Assembly: GCF_900111105.1 (NCBI RefSeq)
Contig: NZ_FOGC01000001.1
Location: 424,549 to 488,548 of the forward strand
From: Rosenbergiella nectarea
Lineage (GTDB): Bacteria; Pseudomonadota; Gammaproteobacteria; Enterobacterales; Enterobacteriaceae
Length of the DNA stretch: 64,000 nucleotides
Direction: 5' to 3'
Under the pieces are notes generated by a model. That model worked only from the letters and a program-made list of their open reading frames with translations, ran no database searches and was not told the origin of the DNA. The translations under genes were made by a program, and so were the position numbers. Position 1 is the stretch's first letter; each line of letters starts with the position of its first letter. Of this stretch, positions 51,313 to 61,327 are shown piece by piece.

Positions 51313-51663
51313 TTAATATGTACTATTGAAAAAATCAGCTTCTGAAGTGTATTCATTAGCAAGGCATTCGTATTTACTTGCTGTTTCCGCATCAGTATTG
51401 AGTGACTCAAGTATAGCAAGTCTACACTTTATTTTGGTAGCCTGACTCCACAGCTCATGTAATTTTAGTATATTTGATTTTTCTTTTGGAAGGTTAGCTA
51501 TTGATTCTTTTATTGCTGCGTTTAATTTTTCCCTAGATTCAATCTCTTTCTTAATATATTTTTCATTTATTTCATTTAGTTGACTCATTTCTGGCTCTGT
51601 AAATGCAGCATTAACATTAAATGAAAAAATCACAATTAAGGAAGCAAATTTAATTTTTTTCAT
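51313..51663 (-). CDS. small predicted periplasmic protein, LprI-like, candidate immunity protein
   Basis: 116 residues from ATG 51663 (GGAGAG nine bases upstream). A signal peptide (KKIKFASLIVIFSFNVNA) precedes a helical mature part. The C-terminal segment with LWSQATKIKCRL and KYECLANEYTSEADF recalls LprI/DUF1311 lysozyme-inhibitor domains, which carry paired cysteines. The start lies inside the preceding muramidase gene (14-base overlap), so the two are coupled. A role in protecting the periplasm from that enzyme is inferred. Confidence 0.6.
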   Translation of the reverse strand: MKKIKFASLIVIFSFNVNAAFTEPEMSQLNEINEKYIKKEIESREKLNAAIKESIANLPKEKSNILKLHELWSQATKIKCRLAILESLNTDAETASKYECLANEYTSEADFFNSTY

Positions 51664-52297
51664 AGTACTCAACTCTCCGATTGAACCTATCATTAGGTAC
51701 TTTTATCCAATTACTTCTATTTGATATGGCTTTCCCGGAACCCTCTATATCTCCAGCGTAAGCCATTCTTTGTATATGTTCTCTGGCTTTTGGTGTGTAG
51801 TCACCTCGGTATCTAAGATCGATAAGTATATTTTTTATTTTGTCAGGAATGTTTTCCCAAGCTAAATCTGGTGGGGTGTTCGGATTGGGATGGTAGTCGT
51901 GAATGTTTTTAGGTAACTTACTTATTCTTTCAACATCTTTTTCTAATTCATTATAAGTTATCTCAAATAACTTTAACTGCTGAATATCTGTTATTTCCTC
52001 GATAGAATCCCTGTTTTCAAGTACGAAGTTATAGGCTAAACATCCTTTCTTTTTTGCGCCCTTTGAAATTGCTTCAGCCTTTCTATTTTCTATACCCGCT
52101 TGTTTTAAAGCAATGAGTGCGCTAGTTTCATTTCTATCACCGAGGTCAAACCCTCTACCAATTGTCACTCCTGAATTATCTTTCTGGCAAGATGAAGAGT
52201 TCCCAGGCCAGTGTATTTTTTTGGAATAATCTCTACTTGATTTTACATTATTCCCTTCGGCCCTAAATGTCAGCGTTCCTTTTTTTGGCTCTAGCAT
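51650..52297 (-). CDS. pesticin-type muramidase, candidate antibacterial effector
   Basis: 215-residue protein without signal peptide. It has Glu14 in TFRAEGN and the motif GVTIGRGFDLGDR with Thr45 and Asp51. The Thr-x5-Asp spacing equals that of the pesticin catalytic residues (Glu178, Thr201, Asp207) as I recall them, so a T4-lysozyme-like muramidase fold is likely. Pesticin-like domains also occur as cargo of T6SS proteins. No receptor-binding or translocation domain is present. AGGA precedes the ATG at nine bases. The overlapping downstream gene is a predicted periplasmic inhibitor-like protein. AT-rich. Confidence 0.65.
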   Translation of the reverse strand: MLEPKKGTLTFRAEGNNVKSSRDYSKKIHWPGNSSSCQKDNSGVTIGRGFDLGDRNETSALIALKQAGIENRKAEAISKGAKKKGCLAYNFVLENRDSIEEITDIQQLKLFEITYNELEKDVERISKLPKNIHDYHPNPNTPPDLAWENIPDKIKNILIDLRYRGDYTPKAREHIQRMAYAGDIEGSGKAISNRSNWIKVPNDRFNRRVEYYEKN

Positions 52298-52535
52298 TTT
52301 TTATCATCCTTTATCTATCCAGAGTCAAACATGTTACGATCTTTTTTTGGCAGTACCTTGATCTTAAAGCGGGAATTTAAAAGTTTTTTTAAAAAATAAA
52401 GAGTCTTCTTGATTTTTTTTCTAGGCGTAATCTTCAGCCATGTAAAAAAGTCCTGAAGGATCTCAGACAGATATTCATGTAATCCGTAAATCTCCTGATT
52501 TAAACCGGGCTCTGTTAAGTGGAAGACGCTATCTA

Positions 52536-52856
52536 TCAAAAATTAGTATTAGGAGTAATACTATTATGTTCAAGTTCGAACCAGTAGTGAGTAACTGATA
52601 GAAATATACGGTTTGCTGCGATGAGTTTTTACTCGACTTCCTGTTTAGCTTCAGTCTGAGGGGCGTTGCCTTTGGCTAGTAAGCTGAGATACTCTGAGCG
52701 CAATCCTCTCGCTTCTGCTAAGAATAGTGACGGCTATGATCCCAGAGTTATTATTGTGAGTTTTTTTGTGGCGGGGCGTAAAGTACGAAAACGCCAACGT
52801 TTTTTTCCAGTGATTTTAACCATTAGAAATGAGCCATCGCCGTCATGGAGAGTGAA
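52536..52856 (-). pseudogene. remnant of a P4-type tyrosine integrase (N-terminal arm-binding domain)
   Basis: Reading the minus strand from 52856 gives FTLHDGDGSFLMVKITG, then KKRWRFRTLRPATKK and LTIITLGS. A TAG at 52736-52734 follows, then SLFLAEARGLRSEYLSLLAKG. A TAA comes at 52631-52629, then AANRIFLSVTHYWFE and a TGA. This is the DUF4102 arm domain plan of P4-family integrases (DGDGLYLLV...WRFRY...LG.YP..SLAEAR...LLAKGIDP). It has at least two nonsense codons and no start or catalytic domain, so it is dead. It marks the region as former mobile-island DNA. Confidence 0.75.
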
Positions 52857-53158
52857 ATTGCTTTACTACGTGAAACGTCGGTATGGGGGAGTGGGTGCGT
52901 AGTTCGAGACAAAGCAGTTGCTTAATTATTGGTTTACGTTTTCTCGGTATATCTTAACGTATACCAATTATGACAGTATTTTCACGGATATCTTCAGACG
53001 CTCGCAGATGATGGTTTGTGGTTAATCTGTTGTCTTAATTTGGTTTTGAGGCGTTCTTAGACATCTATTTTACTGGTGTAGTGGAAGTCGCATAATCATC
53101 TTAATAATAACGATGAAAGAGCTTGTCTACGGCGCGGTGATCCCTTACGCGAGGTGAG
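52857..53158. other. non-coding decayed region next to the peroxiredoxin gene
   Basis: About 300 bp without a credible frame. It probably contains the lost 5' end of the integrase remnant; nothing else is recognised. No tRNA gene or clear attachment-site repeat was found. Confidence 0.45.
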
Positions 53159-53182
53159 TGCCCCCTAACGTCTTAGGGGGCA
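53159..53182 (-). terminator. hairpin downstream of the peroxiredoxin gene
   Basis: 10-bp perfect stem TGCCCCCTAA / TTAGGGGGCA with a 4-base loop, starting seven bases after the stop. No T-run follows. Confidence 0.65.
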
Positions 53183-53188
53183 AGGCGA

Positions 53189-53791
53189 TTATAACTTCGC
53201 CGCGTTTTGAGACAGGTACTTCGCAACGCCTTCTGGTGATGCGCCCATGCCTTCTTTTCCTTTTTCCCACTGTGCAGGACAGACTTCGCCGTGCTCTTCG
53301 TGGAATTGCAGCGCGTCAACCATACGCAGCATTTCATCAACGTTACGGCCAAGTGGCAGATCGTTCACGACTTGATGACGAACAACGCCGTCTTTGTCGA
53401 TTAAGAATGAACCACGTAGGGCAACACCGGCTTCTGGGTGTTCGATACCGTAAGCTTGTTGGATTTCACGCTTGATGTCAGCAACCATCGCGTATTGAAC
53501 TTTACCGATACCGCCGTTATCGATTGGTGTGTTACGCCATGCGTTGTGAACGAACTCTGAGTCAAAAGAAACCCCTACAACTTCCACACCACGTTGCTTG
53601 AATTCAGCGTAACGCTTATCGAATGCAATCAGCTCTGAAGGACAAACGAAGGTGAAGTCCATTGGCCAGAAAAAGAGTACGGCAGGTTTGCCGGCAATGT
53701 GCTTATGGAAGTTAAAATTCTCAACAATCTCACCGTTACCTAAAACTGCTGCAGCGGTAAAATCAGGGGCTGAACGAGTCACAAGTACCAT
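53189..53791 (-). CDS. typical 2-Cys peroxiredoxin (AhpC/TSA family)
   Basis: 200-residue cytosolic thiol peroxidase reducing H2O2 and organic peroxides. The peroxidatic Cys50 is in FFWPMDFTFVCPSE and the resolving Cys in GEVCPAQWEKG near residue 170. The catalytic Thr/Arg context and GVSFDSEFVHNAW are present. It resembles the peroxiredoxin C group found beside acpH/queA in Yersinia and Erwinia rather than E. coli AhpC, and no ahpF is adjacent, so thioredoxin is the likely reductant. It forms the border of the decayed island. Confidence 0.92.
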   Translation of the reverse strand: MVLVTRSAPDFTAAAVLGNGEIVENFNFHKHIAGKPAVLFFWPMDFTFVCPSELIAFDKRYAEFKQRGVEVVGVSFDSEFVHNAWRNTPIDNGGIGKVQYAMVADIKREIQQAYGIEHPEAGVALRGSFLIDKDGVVRHQVVNDLPLGRNVDEMLRMVDALQFHEEHGEVCPAQWEKGKEGMGASPEGVAKYLSQNAAKL

Positions 53792-53907
53792 ACATACTCC
53801 AAGTGTTAATGAATAAAAATCGTTTTAGGACAACCGCTCAGGATGAGCGGATCCTGCGTCTATTGCGCTAAGGCAGTGTACCAGAACCGAATAACCGACG
53901 GGGGACT

Positions 53908-54489
53908 TTAAAGCTGTTTTTCTGTGGCCCACGCCATTAATCGGGGATAAAAATGGTAAAACAAGGTTTCTAATTCACGATAGTTCGTGACGAAATCTTG
54001 ATAGCAGTCAGCCAGCATAATGAGACGTGGCCGACGCTGCGCCATCTGCCGTAATACGTTATCTAGGCTCTCCGCCTCGGCATAACGCTCTAACCAACGT
54101 TGTTGCCAGATAAGTCTATTCAGATGTTGGAAGTTATCTGGGGTCTGTGCCAAATCGCGAGCAATAGTCTGTTCAGCCATGGCACAGAATTCAGCCAACG
54201 TCTGCCGGGGATGGAAGTTTGACCAGTCGCGGGCTAAAAAATGGTCCCAAATCACATCCAGTGCGATGGGCGCTACACGACGGGTTTCCGGCGTGAACCG
54301 CTGTTTCGCCTCACGGACTTCTGGCAGATGATCGGAAAGGCTATCGAGCCGACGGTGCATCTGGATCCCGGCTACAATGGCGTCTGACCAACGGCCGTCA
54401 GGATCGCCACGCACAAAGTCCGCCAGTAAGTTACCGGTTAAAGAGCTGTTGGCGAGCTGGGCGAGGTGGAGATGAGCAAGAAAATTCAT
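53908..54489 (-). CDS. acpH: acyl carrier protein phosphodiesterase
   Basis: Removes 4'-phosphopantetheine from holo-ACP. The 193-residue protein equals E. coli AcpH in length and begins MNFLAHLHLAQLANSSLTGNL, the family signature. Conserved DFVRGDP and IQMHRRLDSLSD segments of this HD-like fold follow. It is divergent from queA, as in E. coli. Confidence 0.95.
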   Translation of the reverse strand: MNFLAHLHLAQLANSSLTGNLLADFVRGDPDGRWSDAIVAGIQMHRRLDSLSDHLPEVREAKQRFTPETRRVAPIALDVIWDHFLARDWSNFHPRQTLAEFCAMAEQTIARDLAQTPDNFQHLNRLIWQQRWLERYAEAESLDNVLRQMAQRRPRLIMLADCYQDFVTNYRELETLFYHFYPRLMAWATEKQL

Positions 54490-54588
54490 AGCGCCATTAT
54501 TACCTGAGTTATCCTAAAAGCCAAAGGTTCTGTAATGCCCCCTTTTCCGTTACACTGTGCGCCTAAATTTTTATCGGAATAAGTCACC

Positions 54589-55659
54589 ATGCGCGTTGCT
54601 GATTTTAACTTTGCTTTACCCGAGTCGTTAATTGCCCATTATCCACAACCTGAGCGGAGCGCTTGCCGACTGCTATCGTTAGACGGGCCCTCGGGAGAGT
54701 TACAGCATGGCGTCTTCACTGATGTGTTGGATAAGTTACAACCCGGTGATTTACTGGTGTTTAACAATACTCGGGTGATCCCTGCCCGAGTGTACGGTCA
54801 AAAAGCCAGCGGCGGTAAGCTTGAAATGCTAGTGGAGCGGATGCTGGACGACAAACGAGTATTGGCCCACGTTCGTGCCTCCAAAGCACCGAAACCGGGT
54901 ACGGAACTGTTATTGGGTGACACCTTAGAGGTGCGAGCTACCATGGTTGCTCGCCACGATACCCTGTTTGAGATTGAGTTCCATGATAGCCGCGAGGTGT
55001 TAGATATCCTCAACCATATCGGCCATATGCCATTACCGCCGTATATCGACCGACCCGACGAAGAGGCTGATCGCGAGCTTTACCAAACCGTTTATAGCGC
55101 GAAACCGGGTGCTGTCGCTGCCCCGACCGCGGGTTTGCACTTCGACCAGCCGCTTTTGGACGCATTACGTCAAAAAGGGATCGAAACCGCTTTTGTCACT
55201 TTACATGTGGGGGCGGGAACGTTCCAACCGGTTCGGGTTGAGAGCATTGAAGATCATATCATGCATGCTGAATATGCTGAAGTCCCGCAAGAGGTGGTGG
55301 ATGCCGTATTGGCCTGTAAAGCACGGGGCAATAAAGTGGTCGCGGTCGGTACGACCTCTGTACGCTCTTTGGAAAGTGCGGCCAAGGCGGCAGACAATGC
55401 GTTAATCGCGCCTTTCTTCGATGATACGCAGATTTTTATCTACCCTGGGTATCAGTATCAAGTGATCGATGCGTTAATCACTAATTTCCACCTTCCTGAA
55501 TCGACGCTAATTATGCTGGTCTCTGCCTTTGCGGGCTATAAAAATACCATGCACGCTTATCAACAAGCGGTGGTGCAGCAATATCGTTTCTTTAGTTACG
55601 GTGATGCCATGTTTATTACCCAAAACCCCGAAGCGGTGAATGAGGTTATGAGCGCGTAA
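54589..55659 (+). CDS. queA: tRNA preQ1(34) S-adenosylmethionine ribosyltransferase-isomerase
   Basis: Second-to-last step of queuosine synthesis at tRNA position 34. The 356-residue protein equals E. coli QueA in length and has [40 protein letters not shown] and TFQPVRVE motifs. In E. coli tgt follows immediately; here a terminator and two iron-related genes intervene. Confidence 0.97.
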   Translation: MRVADFNFALPESLIAHYPQPERSACRLLSLDGPSGELQHGVFTDVLDKLQPGDLLVFNNTRVIPARVYGQKASGGKLEMLVERMLDDKRVLAHVRASKAPKPGTELLLGDTLEVRATMVARHDTLFEIEFHDSREVLDILNHIGHMPLPPYIDRPDEEADRELYQTVYSAKPGAVAAPTAGLHFDQPLLDALRQKGIETAFVTLHVGAGTFQPVRVESIEDHIMHAEYAEVPQEVVDAVLACKARGNKVVAVGTTSVRSLESAAKAADNALIAPFFDDTQIFIYPGYQYQVIDALITNFHLPESTLIMLVSAFAGYKNTMHAYQQAVVQQYRFFSYGDAMFITQNPEAVNEVMSA

Positions 55660-55683
55660 TGGAGCACGCCCAAGTCATTGAAT

Positions 55684-55708
55684 AGGGGCTAACGTTAGCC
55701 CCTCTTTT
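55684..55708 (+). terminator. queA terminator
   Basis: 10-bp stem AGGGGCTAAC / GTTAGCCCCT followed by CTTTTAT, 25 bases after queA. Its presence shows queA is no longer cotranscribed with tgt. Confidence 0.85.
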
Positions 55709-55841
55709 ATCCGTTATGATGCTAAGGGTGGATGAAGTCACCTTGTAAGGCGCTATTGCTGGTGCTGCTTACACTCCACGGTAACCTAGCTTGCCTTAGT
55801 CTCGCCGAAAGTCGTCGAGAATAGGCAGTTCCAAACGACAA

Positions 55842-56912
55842 CTACTTCAGCGAAATTCGCGCCACACTGTCGGGTCCTTTGGTGGTGTTATCCTCGTTAA
55901 AGTCCTGTTTTATGGTTACATAGAGCGAGTTACCATCAGGTGAAACGAGTAGGCTATTGGGATGGCCTTCAAATGACCATGAGCGCTTTTGCGTTAAGTG
56001 GGTCGCATCCAGTTGAATGACTTTTTTCGATTCACGCTGGCTAATATAAATCTCGTGGCGTTTAGCAGTAAACTTTATCCCTAACGCATCACCCGGTAGT
56101 CGTTTAATCACTTTCCCTGATCGCTCGTCAAAGACTAAAGTCGTCTTACCTTCGGAGTTATCGGTCACGAATAAACGCCCAGTTGTGGGATCTTCCGCCA
56201 TATTGAGGAACAGGTATTTGTGTCCATCATCAGGCTTCCAGCGTTGTTCAATTTTATTATCTGCAGGATTGATAACCGCTATTTCGCCACTGCCACTCGC
56301 CGCATAAATTCGTTTAGTTATCGGGGAATAGATGATACCTGTCACCCACTTGCCGACATTGTCTATTTTCCCTTTTAAGGTCATGGTCTGGGCATCGACA
56401 ATCGAAATATAACCGGGGTCGGTGACACGGCCAATATAGAGTTGATTGTTGTGGAAGAGGATTTCCCGAGCACCAATAGGGTCTCCATCTTTATCTTTAC
56501 CTTTAAAAAATAGGCGTTCGACAACCTTTCCCGTCTGGGTATCGACTTTAGAGACTCCTCCATCAAGCGAGTTGGTGGTGTAGAAGAATTGGCCCTTGTC
56601 ATCAATGGCCATGCCGAAGTTTTTAAGATCGGTATGCGTTTCACCCGTGAGGGCCAGTGTTGTGGGATCCAGACGATAGATCACGCCACCATTCACGTCT
56701 TTAAAACTTTGTGCGCTCGCAACATAGAGCTTATTTTGTCCGGGAATAAGGGCTAATTCATACAAGCCATCACCCAGTTGCCGCTCAACGAGTGAGGAGG
56801 CTGCGGAGGAAGCTGCTGGTGCTGGCGGTTGGGCGAAAACCGTAGGAGCCGTCAGTGCGGTCATTAAGAGCGCCGAATATAATGCTTTGATAGAGGGGAA
56901 ACTTCCTCTCAT
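55842..56912 (-). CDS. periplasmic YncE-like beta-propeller protein
   Basis: 356 residues with a signal peptide (ending TVFAQ, residue about 28) followed by a Pro/Ala/Ser linker. Seven YVTN-type beta-propeller repeats follow, with GGVIYRLDPTTLALTGETHTD, NSLDGGVSKVDTQTGKVVE and GHPNSLLVSPDGNSLYVTIKQ, close in plan to E. coli YncE. YncE is Fur-regulated and its ligand is unsettled. ATG 56912 with AAGGAG six bases upstream is preferred over ATG 56927. It lies just downstream of the FhuE-like receptor gene, separated by a terminator hairpin, suggesting an iron-uptake context. Confidence 0.85.
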   Translation of the reverse strand: MRGSFPSIKALYSALLMTALTAPTVFAQPPAPAASSAASSLVERQLGDGLYELALIPGQNKLYVASAQSFKDVNGGVIYRLDPTTLALTGETHTDLKNFGMAIDDKGQFFYTTNSLDGGVSKVDTQTGKVVERLFFKGKDKDGDPIGAREILFHNNQLYIGRVTDPGYISIVDAQTMTLKGKIDNVGKWVTGIIYSPITKRIYAASGSGEIAVINPADNKIEQRWKPDDGHKYLFLNMAEDPTTGRLFVTDNSEGKTTLVFDERSGKVIKRLPGDALGIKFTAKRHEIYISQRESKKVIQLDATHLTQKRSWSFEGHPNSLLVSPDGNSLYVTIKQDFNEDNTTKGPDSVARISLK

Positions 56913-56940
56913 AAAAAACTCCTTCATTGGCTACCAATAG

Positions 56941-56973
56941 GGAAAAATAAACGTCCTGGCTTAGCAGGACGTT
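56941..56973 (-). terminator. terminator/attenuator after the siderophore receptor gene
   Basis: 9-bp stem AACGTCCTG / CAGGACGTT followed on the minus strand by TATTTTTCC, between the receptor gene and the YncE-like gene. It may let only part of transcription pass. Confidence 0.75.
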
Positions 56974-56984
56974 AGGGTGAGTGA

Positions 56985-59210
56985 TTAGAACTGGTAGGAT
57001 AAATTAACTGAGACGTTACGGGGCTCACCATAGACATCCCCGTTCCTATAAGTGTAATAGGTGCGATCGAACAGATTATTGATATTAGCTTGTACCGCAA
57101 CCTGCTTGTTGATCTGATAACGCGTAAACAGGCTTGCTAAAGGATAGCTGCTTTGATAAATCCGCTGAGTGCTGCCATCAGGAGCGGCAACGTCCCAGAA
57201 TACTCGGTTTTGCCAAGTTATCCCGCCGCCAACGGTCAACTCTGGCAGGGTAGGAAGCTGATAGCGGCTAAAGAGTTTAAAGGCGGTTTGCGGCTGATTA
57301 CTGTTGAAGCGCCCGGCAGAATCCGTCGCGACATAGCGCGTTGCGCCGAAGGTCGTTTGTAGGTTATCCGTGATGGCACCGTTTAACTCAAACTCCGCAC
57401 CCTTACTGCGTGCGCCTTTAGTTGCAACATAGGCTTGCTCGCTACTTTTATTCACATAGACGCCATCTTGTTCCTGACCCACATTGTTTTGTTCTATGCG
57501 GAAAATAGCGAAAGTCGCGGTGAGTCGTCCATCGTCCCACGCTGATTTCAGGCCCGTTTCATAGCTTTTACCGGTAATGGGTGACAAATAATGGCCGGTG
57601 CTATCGCGATAGGTTTGCGGCTGGAAGATAGAGGTATAGCTGGCGTAGGCTGACCATGTATCATTGAGGTCATAAATGACACCGGCATAGGGCGTTAGAT
57701 TATTTTTTTCCATATCGCCGCTCGAACCATCGCTACGATATTGGGTATATCGCGCTCCTACAATCAGGGCCAAGGGTTCGGCAAGGGAGAAACGTGCAGC
57801 AGTATAGGCAGACTTTTGACGAATGATATCATCAGCATTCTGATACCAATCCCCCCAAGTCGGTTGCGCGATATTTCCGTTCCAATGGTTATTAAAGATA
57901 CCGAGATCACTGCTCGTAATTTCGCTTCCGTCTTCGCTGGTCGTACCGTTACTGCTATTGGTAGCATTATGTTGGCGACTGTAGTTCACACCCAGCATAA
58001 GTTGATGCTGGCGGCCAAACAAGGCAAAGGGGCCACTTGCATAACCATCCATAGAAGTGAGTTCACGTTTACCGCGGTCCTTACTACCGAAGCCGTTAGC
58101 CCCCTCACCAGAATCTCTATCAGGCATGCTGAGATAGCCGACATAGAGTAACTTATCGCTGAACGTATTTTCAGCATGGGTACCGTTCAAATGGGTAGAC
58201 CAACCGTTATCGAAATGATGGACTAAGTCAGCATAAAGTTTACGCACGGTGGTGTGATAATAGGTCCAATCAGCGGCTGAATTGAGGCTTCGTCGATAGT
58301 GCGTAAGCGTTCCATTACTATAGAAGACCGGGTTTCCGCCCCAAGTCGGATTGCTGGTGTCGGCATCTTGGTAATCAAAGGCCAGAGAGAGGGTAGTGCG
58401 CGCACTTAAGTCTGCATCAATTGCGGTATAGAGGAATTTGGTATTTTTGGTGTAACGATCCAGCCAGCTATCTTGATTCTGGTAACCTGCTATCACCCGA
58501 CCGCGGAGCGATCCTGACTGATTAAGGGGGGTGGAAAGATCGGCGATATACCGCTGCTTATTCCAACTGCCATAACTGGCCTCTAAACTGCCGGTAGCGG
58601 TCTTACTGTCAGCATGCTTTCGCACCATATTCACCGAGGCTGCGGGGCTACCCGCACCCGTCATCAAACCCGTCGCGCCTCGAACCACTTCAATCCGCTC
58701 ATAAATCGCGGTATCTGACGCAGTGTCGCCGTAGTTCCAAGAATCCCCCATTGAGGTAGGAATATCGTCAAAGGTGAAGTTGTTAATCTTGAATCCCCGT
58801 GAATAGTAATAGGCTCTTTCGCTATCATCCCGTTCACTGGTAATCCCCGTTGTATTGTTTAGTACATCGTTGATGGTTTGTAGTTGCTGATCCTGCATTC
58901 GCTGTTGGGTGATCACGCTCAGCGATTGAGGGACATCGCGAGGTGTCAGGAGTAACTTGGTGCCTGCTCGAGTGGTCTTGACCTGATAGTCCTGATTGGA
59001 CTGGTCGACACTATTGTTGGCAGAGGCTCCGTAGACCACGACATCTTGTTGCGCCTCGCGAGTCGCTGAACTGTTCGAGTCAGCAGCATGTGCGGAGGGC
59101 AGCTCAAAAAGCGAATGGAGGCTGACCGCCAGTAGTGAGAGCGTGAATAGCTTATGACTATGCGGTGTGTGTACAACGAAACGGGCTGGTCTTCTGCAAG
59201 TAGCAGACAT
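56985..59210 (-). CDS. fhuE: TonB-dependent siderophore receptor, FhuE type
   Basis: 741-residue outer-membrane receptor (E. coli FhuE 729). A signal peptide of about 42 residues with a long basic n-region is followed by a TonB box (DVVVYGA) and the plug domain (TPRDVPQSLSVITQQRM, RIEVVRGATGLMTGAGSP). A 22-strand barrel ends in aromatic SYQF. Strong agreement with FhuE includes SYGSWNKQRYIADLSTPL and YASYTSIFQPQ. FhuE takes up ferric coprogen and related hydroxamates through TonB; the exact ligand here is inferred. AGGGA precedes the ATG and a Fur box lies about 110 bp upstream. Confidence 0.85.
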   Translation of the reverse strand: MSATCRRPARFVVHTPHSHKLFTLSLLAVSLHSLFELPSAHAADSNSSATREAQQDVVVYGASANNSVDQSNQDYQVKTTRAGTKLLLTPRDVPQSLSVITQQRMQDQQLQTINDVLNNTTGITSERDDSERAYYYSRGFKINNFTFDDIPTSMGDSWNYGDTASDTAIYERIEVVRGATGLMTGAGSPAASVNMVRKHADSKTATGSLEASYGSWNKQRYIADLSTPLNQSGSLRGRVIAGYQNQDSWLDRYTKNTKFLYTAIDADLSARTTLSLAFDYQDADTSNPTWGGNPVFYSNGTLTHYRRSLNSAADWTYYHTTVRKLYADLVHHFDNGWSTHLNGTHAENTFSDKLLYVGYLSMPDRDSGEGANGFGSKDRGKRELTSMDGYASGPFALFGRQHQLMLGVNYSRQHNATNSSNGTTSEDGSEITSSDLGIFNNHWNGNIAQPTWGDWYQNADDIIRQKSAYTAARFSLAEPLALIVGARYTQYRSDGSSGDMEKNNLTPYAGVIYDLNDTWSAYASYTSIFQPQTYRDSTGHYLSPITGKSYETGLKSAWDDGRLTATFAIFRIEQNNVGQEQDGVYVNKSSEQAYVATKGARSKGAEFELNGAITDNLQTTFGATRYVATDSAGRFNSNQPQTAFKLFSRYQLPTLPELTVGGGITWQNRVFWDVAAPDGSTQRIYQSSYPLASLFTRYQINKQVAVQANINNLFDRTYYTYRNGDVYGEPRNVSVNLSYQF

Positions 59211-60946
<1,736 letters not shown>

Positions 60947-60969
60947 TTTTAATTAATGAGGGATAGTTT

Positions 60970-61302
60970 ATGAGCTTTTTCATTTCTGATGCCGCGGCAG
61001 CGGCTGGCGCACCAGCACAAAACAGTAGTTTTTCGATGGTCATCATGTTGGTCGTATTCGGCCTGATCTTTTTCTTTATGATTTTGCGTCCACAGCAAAA
61101 ACGTGCGAAAGAGCATAAGAAATTGATGGAGTCGATTGCCAAAGGGGATGAAGTGATGACCACCTCAGGATTCGTGGGCCGTGTCACTAAAATCTCTGAA
61201 ACCGGTTATGTTGCTATTGCGCTGAACGAAACCAATGAAGTCGTTGTTAAGCGTGATTTTGTCGCTGCCGTTCTGCCTAAAGGCACAATGAAAGCATTAT
61301 AA
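60970..61302 (+). CDS. yajC: Sec translocon accessory subunit YajC
   Basis: 110-residue inner-membrane protein, one transmembrane helix (VIMLVVFGLIFFFMILRPQQKR) followed by a small cytosolic SH3-like domain (GDEVMTTSGFVGRV). Associates with SecDF-YidC. GAGGG precedes the ATG; located between tgt and secD as in E. coli. Confidence 0.97.
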   Translation: MSFFISDAAAAAGAPAQNSSFSMVIMLVVFGLIFFFMILRPQQKRAKEHKKLMESIAKGDEVMTTSGFVGRVTKISETGYVAIALNETNEVVVKRDFVAAVLPKGTMKAL

Positions 61303-61327
61303 TTGAACTCTTCCTTAGGGAACTGCC

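Noticed and set aside
52315..52539. 74-codon Lys-rich minus-strand frame just upstream of the pesticin-type gene
   Set aside because: TTG start without a binding site in A/T-rich DNA directly after the integrase remnant. It may be a frame-shifted continuation of that remnant, not a gene.
52666..52902. 78-codon plus-strand frame
   Set aside because: Antisense to the integrase remnant, whose minus-strand reading has clear family motifs; no credible start.
47242..53182. Possibility of an intact prophage or transposon
   Set aside because: No capsid, tail, holin, replication or intact transposase/integrase gene; the single integrase frame is broken.
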